A DNA stretch of 64,000 bases from Flammeovirgaceae bacterium (GTDB lineage: Bacteria > Bacteroidota > Bacteroidia > Cytophagales > Cyclobacteriaceae), in assembly GCA_013204595.1 (NCBI GenBank), contig JABMNK010000023.1, positions 17,031 through 81,030 on the forward strand, in the 5' to 3' direction. Each line of letters begins with the position of its first letter. Within the stretch, counting starts at the first letter, position 1. The position numbers and the translations under genes are program-made. The notes beneath the pieces were generated by a model that made no database searches, was not told the DNA's origin, and saw only the letters and a list, made by a program, of their open reading frames with translations. Shown here in pieces: positions 32,701 through 42,902 of this stretch.

Positions 32701-33328
32701 TTTAGGAGTATTTAAATACTTTGCAGTCAGTGTCGGAGTAATTCTAGTGGATCAAGTAGTAAAAATATTGGTCCATCAACACATGCGATTAGGTGTCGGT
32801 GGGCAAATCAAAATTTTTGGAGATTGGTTCAAACTACATTACCTGACCAATGCTGGAATGGCGTTTGGTATGGAACTTCCCTTTGAACATGCCAAGATCA
32901 TATTGACTTTATTCAGATTATTTGCCATGATAGGCATTGGATATTATATGGTCGTCATGTATAAAAAGGATATGCCTAAGGGGTTTCTTATATGTGTTGG
33001 GATGATTTTGGGCGGCGCCGTTGGCAATCTTATTGATTCTGTTTTTTACGGATATTTTTTAGAAAATGCCCCTTTTGACGCGCCTACACCTTGGTTTTTT
33101 GGTCAAGTCATAGACATGTTTTATATCGACATATGGGAGGGACGTCTTCCCGATTGGATTCCTTTTTTGGGAGGAGATTATATGTCTTTATGGCCCGTAT
33201 TTAACGTGGCTGATGCGGCTATTTTTACGAGCGTCTGCATCATATTGACTTGGCAAAAGACCTTCTTTGAAAAGGAGATTGCAGCTGATAGTGATGAAAA
33301 TCAAGCGTCTCCCTTAAAATCTGAATAA
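32690..33328 (+). CDS. lspA: Lipoprotein signal peptidase
   Basis: VDQVVKILVHQHM, LTNAGMAFGMEL, GNLIDSVFYG, FNVADAAI; Bacteroidota-type internal insertion. Confidence 0.95.
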   Translation: MKNNLGVFKYFAVSVGVILVDQVVKILVHQHMRLGVGGQIKIFGDWFKLHYLTNAGMAFGMELPFEHAKIILTLFRLFAMIGIGYYMVVMYKKDMPKGFLICVGMILGGAVGNLIDSVFYGYFLENAPFDAPTPWFFGQVIDMFYIDIWEGRLPDWIPFLGGDYMSLWPVFNVADAAIFTSVCIILTWQKTFFEKEIAADSDENQASPLKSE

Positions 33329-34254
33329 TGCATAAACGCCAAACAGCAATCTTGTTGGCTTTGGCGGGTATTATCCTTTTCTAAACTAAGGCGATATTTG
33401 TCAAATTGGCTTATCAGTTTAATGCCGATCCAATTACTATGCTCTTGTTGCGAATGGTTTTTTCGTTACCATTTTATGTTTTTTTTGCCTTCTATCGCAA
33501 TTCTGAAAAATCTATTGCGACCCACAAAGACTACGGGTTATTGATTTTATTTGGATTTTTGGGATATTATTTAGCAAGTTATTTTGATTTCAAAGGGTTA
33601 ATCTATGTCAAGGCGAGCTTAGAAAGATTGATCCTTTTTACCTATCCTACCTTCGTTATTTTATATTCTTATTATTTTCTAAATATTCGGATCAATCGAA
33701 ATCAGCTATGGGCAATTTTGATTACCTACGTAGGAATTTTGATTGTGTTCGTCCCTGAAGTCGATATAGGGGATCAAATCGCGACAATAAAGGGCACGGG
33801 ATTAATCCTGTTGAGTGCCTTGACTTATGGGGCATATATTTTTGGCAGCGGCTGGTTGATTCCGAAATTTGGTGCCAGGAGGTTTACTTCTTATGTAATG
33901 ATTATTTCTTCGGCGTTAATCATTGTGCAGTTTCTTGTTGAATCGAAAATGCAGATTAATGTATTGGCCTTACCAAAGGGTATTTATATTTTGGGTTTCT
34001 TAATCGCAATTGTATCTACGGTCATTCCTTCATTTCTTATTTCGTTTGCGATTAAGGAGTTGGGGGCAAATCAATTTTCTATTTATGGGAGTGTGGGACC
34101 GATTTCAACCATATCTTTAGCCTTTGTTTTTTTGGGAGAAAGAATGACTGGATGGCAGGTATTTGGAGGCCTAGTAGTAATAGCTGGTGTTTTGGCGGCA
34201 GAATACTATCGGAAACAGGTTAAAACCTTACCTGAATCCCCGGCCCAAGCATGA
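33328..34254 (+). pseudogene. EamA/DMT family transporter interrupted by in-frame TAA at 33382..33384
   Basis: From ATG at 33328 (TAATG overlap with the lspA stop): MHKRQTAILLALAGIILF*TKAIFVKLAYQFNADPITMLLLRM... The frame is otherwise continuous to 34254. The ORF track starts downstream at a TTG (33406). Confidence 0.85.
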
Positions 34255-36379
34255 AAAAGGGTGCTTTCTCTTGTAAGAAATAGCCAAATCCAGCATAGAG
34301 CGGAAAGGTTAATTTTTTCTCTCTTGAAATGGGGTAAATAGATCCCAATACCACCAAACCCACATCCCTACTCAGGACGGCACTTTCCGAAAAATTAAAA
34401 GCATTAACAAAAATAAAACCAGCACCTATTTTATAGGGCTTGTATTCGGCTATTTTGCCGGGTTGGTAAAAACTCATTTGAGCCATCATCGCAAGACTTA
34501 CCCCCCCGAAATTGGCAAAATTTGATTGTTTATTGAACTTGAGGACCAATAAACCAGCGGGAAAGGAAACATCAATATCAAAGCTGTTTGCTCTTTTGAG
34601 CACCACATTTACTTTCTGATTGTATCGAACTGCATCGTTGGCATCTTTGCGATGTCGAATGTCGAGTTCAATTTGTGCCCATTCGGGCAACTTTGAAGTT
34701 TTATTTTTAATATAATTATTCAAATTGATAACATTATCTGAGCAATCGCTTTTATCGTATTTATCTGCTCTTGGTGAATTATCACCAGGGCAGATAACTA
34801 AATCATCAAACTCATACAATTCGATAATATTTCCTTCTTTATTTCTGATTTGAACGCCTATTTCGAGAAATTGTTTTCCATGGATTTTGTCTGCATAATC
34901 GATTCTTGAATTTTCGAATCGGATCAGTAGATCAGTAATGGTTTGTTCATAGTAAATAGGTTTGTTAAGTGAGCTGACGGTATAATCATTTCCATCAATG
35001 TCTATAATGACAAAATCGAGTGTCTTTGGCCGTTGGTACTGCAGTACTTCTAAGGTTTCCCCACTGGGTCTGTTATTATTAAAAATAGGGATGGTATTGG
35101 ACGAAATATTAATTGGGACACTTATCCTAAACTGAAGATTATTTTCGTTGTTCAATAAGGTATCATATTGCTGTTGTATGGTGCCATCAAAGGTGAATTT
35201 GGCTTTATGCAGACCTTCTCCCTCAAGACGGACATTGATGTTTTCGCCAGGATATATTTTATTACTTTTTTCCCAATTCCTTCCTGGACGTTGGATGTAT
35301 ATATTCTTAATTTTTGTACGCGGGGTGATGTCGAAATTGGTGACAAACAATGCTTGGTCGTTTGATTTGATAAAGAGATATCCTTCAGATTTTCTGTGGT
35401 AGGCATAGGTGCGTAGCGTGCTTAATACTTTGCCATTGCTTAAACTAGATTGAGTGAAAAGCTCGGCGATTAATGCTCCTCCGGGTTCTTCTTGATCCTC
35501 AATCCGGTACGTCTTTTCTAATGTCAATTTTTCATCATTATCAATTTGAATACTTATTGCGGTTTTTGTGTCTTCGCTCGGAGTGATTTCGGGTTGATTA
35601 ATATTTAAAAAGCCGAGTTTTCCATTCTTAATTTCAATACGCTTGATGATTGGAGAGGAATTAAAAAGATATTTCTGATTCCATAAGCGGGGTTTTTGTA
35701 ATGGTAAACTCACATTTAAGGTATAGAACCCTTTGTGCTTCGGTAAAAGGTGAATGACAAGGTGGTCGTTTTCTTTTCTAATTAAGTAATTAATTTTTTC
35801 TTCATTGACCCATTTATTACTCACGATAACATTGTTGATATTATTTACTGAGATCTCTAGGATTTGTTCTTCCCCAATAAAAAAATCTGTGTTGGACGGT
35901 AATATTTGGAGGTTACTATCTGTATAAGGAAACAAGAAGATATCATAAAAATGACTTGCAGAGGAATCTATATCTTCTTTAAAAATGAACTTTAAAAAAT
36001 CGGCCTCAGTCAAGTTGTTGAATTTCACTTTGAATCGCATACGATTGTCTATCACCAAAACGGAATCAATTAAGGTGTAATCATTGGAATATCTCAAAGA
36101 AATATTGTCTGCGTCTGCGTAACCCGCCAGAATGAATGTCACTTCAGCCACAGCATTGTCTAAATCATAGAAGAAGGGCAATTGCGTTTTTCCATTTATC
36201 AAAAGGGCATTATCTTGCCAAGAATAAGTAGTACTATCCACCCTGAGTTCCATGTCAATGAAAGGACTTTCTTCAAAAGTCTCTTGCGCAAAACCCATCC
36301 ACCCAAATCCCAATAACAAATAAGCATAGAGGACTATTTTAAAAGTCGAAAGCAACGAGCAAGCAATTTTATTAGGCAT
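34220..36379 (-). CDS. Large exported protein of unknown function with putative outer-membrane C-terminus
   Basis: 719 aa ORF; signal-like N-terminus (TFKIVLYAYLLLGFGWMGFAQ); C-terminal aromatic strands ending in phenylalanine (FFMLGPGIQVRF). Confidence 0.75.
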   Translation of the reverse strand: MPNKIACSLLSTFKIVLYAYLLLGFGWMGFAQETFEESPFIDMELRVDSTTYSWQDNALLINGKTQLPFFYDLDNAVAEVTFILAGYADADNISLRYSNDYTLIDSVLVIDNRMRFKVKFNNLTEADFLKFIFKEDIDSSASHFYDIFLFPYTDSNLQILPSNTDFFIGEEQILEISVNNINNVIVSNKWVNEEKINYLIRKENDHLVIHLLPKHKGFYTLNVSLPLQKPRLWNQKYLFNSSPIIKRIEIKNGKLGFLNINQPEITPSEDTKTAISIQIDNDEKLTLEKTYRIEDQEEPGGALIAELFTQSSLSNGKVLSTLRTYAYHRKSEGYLFIKSNDQALFVTNFDITPRTKIKNIYIQRPGRNWEKSNKIYPGENINVRLEGEGLHKAKFTFDGTIQQQYDTLLNNENNLQFRISVPINISSNTIPIFNNNRPSGETLEVLQYQRPKTLDFVIIDIDGNDYTVSSLNKPIYYEQTITDLLIRFENSRIDYADKIHGKQFLEIGVQIRNKEGNIIELYEFDDLVICPGDNSPRADKYDKSDCSDNVINLNNYIKNKTSKLPEWAQIELDIRHRKDANDAVRYNQKVNVVLKRANSFDIDVSFPAGLLVLKFNKQSNFANFGGVSLAMMAQMSFYQPGKIAEYKPYKIGAGFIFVNAFNFSESAVLSRDVGLVVLGSIYPISREKKLTFPLYAGFGYFLQEKAPFFMLGPGIQVRF

Positions 36380-36474
36380 GGTTATATATAAGCAACAAAG
36401 GTGACAAATTTCTGATTAACTACAATTAGGATCTTCTTTTCCTTCTTTTTAATTCAGAATTTATTAAAGGATTT

Positions 36475-37134
36475 CTATTTAAAATCTTTGTTTGATAGGC
36501 TGTAATGCCTACAGAACTTGGTAATTGAGCAACTTGTACATTTTGGCTTTCGAGCCACGCATGTATACCTGCCATGAAGGATGAGCCAGTGATGGGCTTT
36601 GTGAACAGATGCTTCAGGGAGGTGTCGGATCAATTGACGCTCGACGGCTAGTGGCGTTTTGGCATTTAGGGGGACAAGACCCAATCTTTTGGACACCCGA
36701 TAGACATGCGTATCGACAGCCATTGCGGGTTGTTGGTCAAGTACGGAGACAATTACATTGGCCGTTTTACGACCTACTCCAGGCATGCGTTGCAGTTCCT
36801 TGATATTCATTGGAACTTGTCCATTAAACTCATTCACGAGCATCTGACTGAGTCCCAGTAGATGTTTGGTTTTGTTACTAGGATAGGAAATACTCTTGAT
36901 GTAAGGAAAAAGGATGTCAAAACGGGATACTGCCATTACTTCAGCAGTCGGAAAATCTAGAAATAATTTTTCTGAAACAATGTTAACACGCTTATCAGTA
37001 CACTGGGCGCTCAACACCACTGCAACCAGTAATTCAAAAGGGGTACGATAGGTTAATTCGGTCTCAGCCTCAGGTTGATTTTCAGAAAAATAAGAAATGA
37101 AATTGGCGTATCGCTCTTTTCTGGTCATCGACAA
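36475..37134 (-). CDS. nth: Endonuclease III
   Basis: VVLSAQCTDKRVN, LQRMPGVGRKTANVIVSV, VDTHVYRVSKRLGL, CVARKPKCTSCSITKFC Fe-S cluster cysteines. Confidence 0.97.
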   Translation of the reverse strand: MSMTRKERYANFISYFSENQPEAETELTYRTPFELLVAVVLSAQCTDKRVNIVSEKLFLDFPTAEVMAVSRFDILFPYIKSISYPSNKTKHLLGLSQMLVNEFNGQVPMNIKELQRMPGVGRKTANVIVSVLDQQPAMAVDTHVYRVSKRLGLVPLNAKTPLAVERQLIRHLPEASVHKAHHWLILHGRYTCVARKPKCTSCSITKFCRHYSLSNKDFK

Positions 37135-37178
37135 AAATAGCTTACATTGAACGTTTCAATCATCTTTTTTTGTTTAAA

Positions 37179-37418
37179 TCAAGCAGATTTTACCTGCTTA
37201 TTTTTCGAATATTGAAGTATTCGATCAACAGTGTTGACTGGGGCTTTTATCAGAAAAAGATCTAACGAGCAGACCAATGATTGCAGTTTCAGTACTTCGT
37301 TATTGAAAGATGGATATTCCTTTCGAGCAATATTTATTTTTTCTTCCGTTTCGTTGGATGCTTCCTTATAAAGGCACTTTAGCGCATCATGTGGGGTAAA
37401 GTTTAGGGTCATAGGCAA
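37179..37418 (-). CDS. Small protein of unknown function encoded immediately downstream of a sigma factor
   Basis: 79 aa ORF overlapping the 3' end of the sigma-factor gene. Confidence 0.6.
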   Translation of the reverse strand: MPMTLNFTPHDALKCLYKEASNETEEKINIARKEYPSFNNEVLKLQSLVCSLDLFLIKAPVNTVDRILQYSKNKQVKSA

Positions 37419-37998
37419 CAGTGTTTTGTTGTAATTTTTTTCTTAGGTTGATTAGCGCATACCTCATTCTTCCCAAAGCCGTATTAATACTTACATTGGT
37501 TGAAGCTGCAATTTCTTGAAAACTCATTTGCATGTAGTGGCGCATGACTAAAACCTCACGTTGGGAGTCTGGTAACTCTTTGATCAATACTTTAAGTAAA
37601 TCGTGCGTATCTTGTTTTATCTGTACGTCCTCGAAGGAGGTCTCAGAAAAGGCTAAAGTATTAAAAATATTACTCCCATCTTCCATCATTATTATGGGAG
37701 AGCGTTTTGCCTTCCGATATTGGTCAATAGCCATGTTATGAGCGATACGCAAAATCCAAGATAGAAATTTGCCTTCGTCCTTATAACGATCAGCCTTTAT
37801 CATCGTTATGGCTTTAATAAATACTTCCTGAAGTAAATCTTCAGCAAGGTATTTATCTTTTACAATTAAATACACGGTAGTGTAAACCCGATCTTTATGA
37901 CGTTCTAACAACATACTAAAGGCCTGTTCGTCCCCTTGTTTGTATAGTAGCAACAATTCCCTGTCGCTTATTTTTACATTTTTCATGAAAATCAACAA
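37387..37998 (-). CDS. RNA polymerase sigma-70 family (ECF-like) factor
   Basis: LLQEVFIKAI, FLSWILRIAHNMAIDQYRKAKR, LPDSQREVLVMRHYMQMSFQEIAASTNVSINTALGRMRYALINLRK. Confidence 0.95.
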   Translation of the reverse strand: MLIFMKNVKISDRELLLLYKQGDEQAFSMLLERHKDRVYTTVYLIVKDKYLAEDLLQEVFIKAITMIKADRYKDEGKFLSWILRIAHNMAIDQYRKAKRSPIIMMEDGSNIFNTLAFSETSFEDVQIKQDTHDLLKVLIKELPDSQREVLVMRHYMQMSFQEIAASTNVSINTALGRMRYALINLRKKLQQNTVAYDPKLYPT

Positions 37999-38158
37999 TT
38001 AGTGAACGTAGAGGTCTATATCATATTGTGCGTTTAGAGTGGATAATGTACTTATTAATGATACAAACATATAGAATTTTAGTTTATAACAAAAAACCGT
38101 TTACAATATCTATTTTTGTGCCCGAATAAAATACTTCTGTCAAAAGGCGTCCTAACAA

Positions 38159-40957
38159 ATGATTTCAGAATCGAATATAGATTTACTTGATCCAAGAAAA
38201 TACATTATCATCAAAGGGGCCCGGGTGAATAATTTAAAAAACCTAAGTGTTGCCATCCCGCGGAACCAAATGATTGTGATCACTGGATTATCGGGATCAG
38301 GAAAATCAAGTTTGGCATTTGATACCCTCTTCGCTGAAGGCCAGCGCAAATACGTTGAGAGTTTAAGCTCCTATGCCCGACAATTTTTAGGGAGAATGGA
38401 AAAGCCAGAGGTTGACTATATTAAGGGAATTTCTCCAGCCATTGCCATAGAGCAGCGGGTGAATACACGTAATCCCAGATCGACGGTCGGAACGACTACA
38501 GAAATATATGATTACCTAAAGTTATTATTTGCCCGTATCGGCAAGACAGTTTCACCCATATCGGGTAAAGAAGTGACGAAGGATACGGTGAGTAACGTGG
38601 TAGATTATATTTTGGGTCAGCCAGAAAATTCAAAAGTGATCATCTCAGCACCCTTTAAGGTCAATAAAAAAAGGGCGTTAGAGGAGGAATTAAAGATCCT
38701 TTTGAGCAAGGGGTATACTCGAATATTGAAAGGAGATCAAATACTGTTTATTGAAGAAGTTGAACTTAAGGATTTAAAAAAACAAGCGCTTGAAGTACTG
38801 ATTGACCGAGTAGTGGTCAATGGGGATGAAGAAACCTTGTTTCGATTAAGTGATTCTATTCAGACGGCATTTTTTGAAGGCGAAGGGGTTTGCCATGTAT
38901 CCATTGTTGGAGTTGAAAAAAGAACATTTTCGGATAAATTAGAGCTCGATGGTCTGGCATTTGAAGACCCATCTGTCAATTTATTTAGTTTTAACAATCC
39001 TTATGGCGCGTGCCGAAAATGCGAAGGATTTGGTCAAATACTTGGCATTGATCCGGAGCGCGTAATTCCGGATGGAAATTTGTCCGTTTTTGAAAATGGG
39101 ATTGTCCCTTGGCGAGGCGAAACAATGAAGACATGGGCAGCGCCCCTAATCCAAAACGGGATAAAGTTTGATTTCCCAATTCATCGGCCGATTAATGAAT
39201 TAACTGAGACGCAATATCAGCTCCTTTGGAACGGGAATGAATATTTTGAAGGGTTAAATGCTTTTTTCAAATTCCTTGAAGCCCAAACCTATAAAATCCA
39301 GTACCGTGTGATGCTTTCTCGCTATAGAGGGAAGACCAATTGCCCAGATTGCAAAGGAACGCGGATTAGAAAGGATGCTCATTATGTAAAAATAGCGGGC
39401 CAATCTATCGCCGAATGGGTCCTTCTTCCAGTCTCAGACCTGATCCAAGCGCTCCGTCAAATCACCTTAACTACCTATGAATCCGAAGTGGCTACGAGGC
39501 TTTTGACAGAAATTCAAAATAGGTTGAGCTATCTAGACCAAGTTGGATTAGGTTATATTAATCTTAACAGGCTTACAGCGACGCTTTCTGGGGGAGAATT
39601 TCAGCGCGTAAAACTTTCGACGTCCTTGGGAAGTGCCTTAGTAGGGTCCATGTATATCCTAGATGAACCTAGCATTGGCCTTCATCCCAGGGATACGGAC
39701 AAATTGATTGAGGTACTTCATAGCCTTAAGAAATTGGGAAATAGTGTCATCATCGTAGAGCATGAAGAAAAAATCATGCTGCAGGCGGACCAGATTATAG
39801 ACATAGGACCAGGAGCTGGGACTCATGGGGGGACTCTGGTATTTCAAGGGACTGTTCGGGAGGGGGTTTCGTATCCAAATGAATCGTTAACACTTGATTA
39901 TTTATTCCATAAACGACAGATTGATGTTCCCAAAAATAGAAGAGGATGGAATCAATCGTTGATTATTCACAATGCGAGAGAAAACAATCTTAAAGGAATA
40001 GATGTAGAAATTCCCCTTGGGGTGCTTACGGTTGTGACAGGTGTCAGTGGATCAGGAAAATCAACCTTAATAAGAAAAATCTTATATCCTGCATTAGGAA
40101 AGATGCTTGGTCTTACTGTAGAAAGTACTGGTAAATTTGATAACTTAGGTGGCGATTATCAAAAGATCAGCCAAATTGAATTTGTAGATCAAAATCCGAT
40201 AGGTAAAAGTTCAAGATCCAACCCAGTCACCTATGTTAAGGCTTATGATCACATAAGGCAACTCTTTTCAGAGCAGCCGATGTCTGTGAAGAATGGCTTC
40301 AAGCCAGCCTATTTTTCATTTAATGTCGATGGCGGAAGATGTGAGGTGTGCGAAGGCGAGGGTACTGTCAAAATAGAAATGCAATTCATGGCCGATCTCC
40401 ATTTGATTTGTGAAAATTGTAAAGGATTGAGATTTAAAAAGGAGATACTTGAAGTAGGTTACAGAGAGAAAAATATCAATGATATCTTAAACCTTACAGT
40501 GGAAGAGGCTTTGGCTTTCTTCATTGATCAAAAAAGTATTTATAATAAAATTAAGCCACTGAATGATGTTGGGTTAGGATACATAAAGCTGGGTCAATCA
40601 TCTAGTTCCCTGAGTGGAGGAGAGGCACAAAGAGTGAAACTAGCCTCATTTCTTGGTAAAAGAAGGGGATCCAACCAAGATCATACCTTATTTGTATTTG
40701 ATGAACCCACCACAGGCTTGCATTTTCATGATATAAAAAAATTATTGGACTCTATAAATGCGCTGGTAGATGAACATAATTCAGCGATTATTATTGAACA
40801 CAATATGGAAGTAATTAAGAGTGCAGACTGGATTATTGATCTTGGGCCTGAAGGTGGGGCCAACGGAGGATATATCAGGTTTGCGGGGATTCCAGAAGAC
40901 ATGGTAAAACTCAAAACCACTAATTATACCGCCCATTATTTAAAAGATAAATTATAA
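38159..40957 (+). CDS. uvrA: Excinuclease ABC subunit A
   Basis: GLSGSGKSSLAFDTLFAEGQRKYVESLSSYARQFL, CPDCKGTR, TLSGGEFQRVKL, SLSGGEAQRVKLA. Confidence 0.99.
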   Translation: MISESNIDLLDPRKYIIIKGARVNNLKNLSVAIPRNQMIVITGLSGSGKSSLAFDTLFAEGQRKYVESLSSYARQFLGRMEKPEVDYIKGISPAIAIEQRVNTRNPRSTVGTTTEIYDYLKLLFARIGKTVSPISGKEVTKDTVSNVVDYILGQPENSKVIISAPFKVNKKRALEEELKILLSKGYTRILKGDQILFIEEVELKDLKKQALEVLIDRVVVNGDEETLFRLSDSIQTAFFEGEGVCHVSIVGVEKRTFSDKLELDGLAFEDPSVNLFSFNNPYGACRKCEGFGQILGIDPERVIPDGNLSVFENGIVPWRGETMKTWAAPLIQNGIKFDFPIHRPINELTETQYQLLWNGNEYFEGLNAFFKFLEAQTYKIQYRVMLSRYRGKTNCPDCKGTRIRKDAHYVKIAGQSIAEWVLLPVSDLIQALRQITLTTYESEVATRLLTEIQNRLSYLDQVGLGYINLNRLTATLSGGEFQRVKLSTSLGSALVGSMYILDEPSIGLHPRDTDKLIEVLHSLKKLGNSVIIVEHEEKIMLQADQIIDIGPGAGTHGGTLVFQGTVREGVSYPNESLTLDYLFHKRQIDVPKNRRGWNQSLIIHNARENNLKGIDVEIPLGVLTVVTGVSGSGKSTLIRKILYPALGKMLGLTVESTGKFDNLGGDYQKISQIEFVDQNPIGKSSRSNPVTYVKAYDHIRQLFSEQPMSVKNGFKPAYFSFNVDGGRCEVCEGEGTVKIEMQFMADLHLICENCKGLRFKKEILEVGYREKNINDILNLTVEEALAFFIDQKSIYNKIKPLNDVGLGYIKLGQSSSSLSGGEAQRVKLASFLGKRRGSNQDHTLFVFDEPTTGLHFHDIKKLLDSINALVDEHNSAIIIEHNMEVIKSADWIIDLGPEGGANGGYIRFAGIPEDMVKLKTTNYTAHYLKDKL

Positions 40958-40960
40958 GAT

Positions 40961-41722
40961 ATGAGAAAGAAAATTGCTGCCGGAAATTGGAAAATGAATA
41001 CCACTGTTGAAGAAGGCCTAAAATTGGCGTCGGAGGTAATCCATATGGCTCAAGACGAATTAATAACCGATGTTTCAGTAATTATGGCGGTTCCGTTTAC
41101 ACATTTAGTTGCTGTTAAAAAGTTAATTGGGTCGTCTTCTAATGTGCTACTTGCCGCGCAAAATTGCCACCAGGCAGCTTCTGGAGCATTCACAGGAGAA
41201 ATTTCAGCGGAGATGTTAAAAGCGATTGGGGTCAATTGCGTAATTTTGGGACATAGTGAACGAAGAGAATATTATAAGGAGTCTTTTACCCTCCTAGAGG
41301 AGAAGTTACAGGCTGTTTTGCAAAATGAAATGACCCCAATCTTTTGTTGTGGAGAGAAATTAGATGTTAGGCAGTCAAACGGACAATTTGATCTTGTCAA
41401 AGAGCAGTTAGCTGCTAGCTTATTTTCGCTTTCTCCTGAAGATTTTTCGAAGTTGATCATTGCTTACGAACCCGTTTGGGCCATAGGAACGGGGGTCAAT
41501 GCATCAGACGACCAAGCTCAGGAAATGCATCATTTTATTCGTAAGGTGATTTCACAGAAGTATGGAAGTGGCATTGCCAATGAGGTTTCCGTATTGTACG
41601 GAGGAAGTGTCAAGGCCAGTAACGCGAAGGACCTCTTTTCATGTGCGGATGTGGACGGGGGACTGATCGGAGGAGCAAGTCTAGATTCACGAGGTTTCGT
41701 TGACATAGCCAAATCGTTCTAG
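40961..41722 (+). CDS. tpiA: Triosephosphate isomerase
   Basis: AAGNWKMNTT, ILGHSERREYY, IAYEPVWAIGTG, LYGGSVKASNA. Confidence 0.99.
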   Translation: MRKKIAAGNWKMNTTVEEGLKLASEVIHMAQDELITDVSVIMAVPFTHLVAVKKLIGSSSNVLLAAQNCHQAASGAFTGEISAEMLKAIGVNCVILGHSERREYYKESFTLLEEKLQAVLQNEMTPIFCCGEKLDVRQSNGQFDLVKEQLAASLFSLSPEDFSKLIIAYEPVWAIGTGVNASDDQAQEMHHFIRKVISQKYGSGIANEVSVLYGGSVKASNAKDLFSCADVDGGLIGGASLDSRGFVDIAKSF

Positions 41723-41723
41723 T

Positions 41724-42044
41724 ATGTGGATCTTGCTAGCGGCGCTAAAGTTGCTTTGGACAGTTGAGCAAACGCCTTATTGTGCGGTTTTTGGGTCTAT
41801 TTATGAGGTGGAAGAAGCTTATTTAGCTGACTATATTGTTTATGAGGAATTATCTGAGGCTTCTGCTGAGGTGGTGGTCTTTGAGCAGTCCAATAGGTTA
41901 TATGCAGACCGTTCTGGCATGTGGTATTTTGTGGCGGAAAAGGACTTTGCACAGCACAAGGTTTTTTTTACAGACAAAAAAAATCAAGCTCATTTTAGTG
42001 TTTATTTCACAAAATTTGAATCCTTTGCAGGTTGCACGAGATGA
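41724..42044 (+). CDS. Short repeat protein, DUF6150-like
   Basis: 106 aa ORF between tpiA and prmA with about six units of ~13 aa (GSIYEVEEAYLAD, YIVYEELSEASAE, VVVFEQSNRLYAD, ...). The family name is from memory and not verified. Confidence 0.6.
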   Translation: MWILLAALKLLWTVEQTPYCAVFGSIYEVEEAYLADYIVYEELSEASAEVVVFEQSNRLYADRSGMWYFVAEKDFAQHKVFFTDKKNQAHFSVYFTKFESFAGCTR

Positions 42045-42874
42045 GTTATGTAGGAGTTCATTTTGTATGCGAAGCGCATTTAGGTGAGCTACTGATAGCC
42101 ACTTTATCTATTCATTCCTTTGATACATTTGAAGAAACGGATCATGGGTTTAGTGCCTACTGTAAGGAATTGAATTTTGATCTGGAAACAATTGAAGCGA
42201 TTGTTTCTCAATATCTCCCAATGGGATCCATTAGCTATTCTTGTGAAGATATTCCCCGCATCAATTGGAACGAGGAATGGGAAAAAAATTATAGTCCTGT
42301 AATGATCGATGATCAAATCATTGTTAGGGCCATATTTCATCCCACACAGCCCTTATTTCCTTATGAAATTATCATCAACCCTAAGATGTCTTTTGGTACA
42401 GGTCATCATTCAACCACTTCTTTAGTGCTGAAAATGCAATTATCTTTTAATCATAAGAAGAAGAAAGTCTATGATTTTGGATCAGGAACGGGCGTTTTGG
42501 CCATCATGTCCCATAAGCTAGGGGCATCAGCCATCGTTGCGACTGACATAGATGATTGGTGCATCGAGAATGCACGAGAAAATTTTCAATTGAATAATTG
42601 CCCAGGGATACTTATGCAGGGGCCTATTAAGTCATTGTCTTTGACAGAGCCGGCTGATATCATATTGGCAAATATTAATAAAAATGTCTTATTAGCTGAG
42701 CTACCAGAATATGCGAAGCTGCTCAGTCCTGAAGGTCACTTGATTCTGAGCGGTTTCTATGAACAAGATATTATAGAGCTAAAGGAAGCCGCCAAAAAAC
42801 TTGCCTTAGAGTTTCTTGAAGAAGAGACAAAAAATCAATGGGCAGTAGTGGTTTTTAAAAAGGCAGCATGGTAA
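42032..42874 (+). CDS. prmA: Ribosomal protein L11 methyltransferase
   Basis: INPKMSFGTGHHSTTSLVLKMQL, VYDFGSGTGVLAIMSHKLGA, ILANINKNVLL. Confidence 0.95.
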   Translation: MHEMSYVGVHFVCEAHLGELLIATLSIHSFDTFEETDHGFSAYCKELNFDLETIEAIVSQYLPMGSISYSCEDIPRINWNEEWEKNYSPVMIDDQIIVRAIFHPTQPLFPYEIIINPKMSFGTGHHSTTSLVLKMQLSFNHKKKKVYDFGSGTGVLAIMSHKLGASAIVATDIDDWCIENARENFQLNNCPGILMQGPIKSLSLTEPADIILANINKNVLLAELPEYAKLLSPEGHLILSGFYEQDIIELKEAAKKLALEFLEEETKNQWAVVVFKKAAW

Positions 42875-42902
42875 TAGGAACTTGTTTATTTAGATTTATC
42901 TA

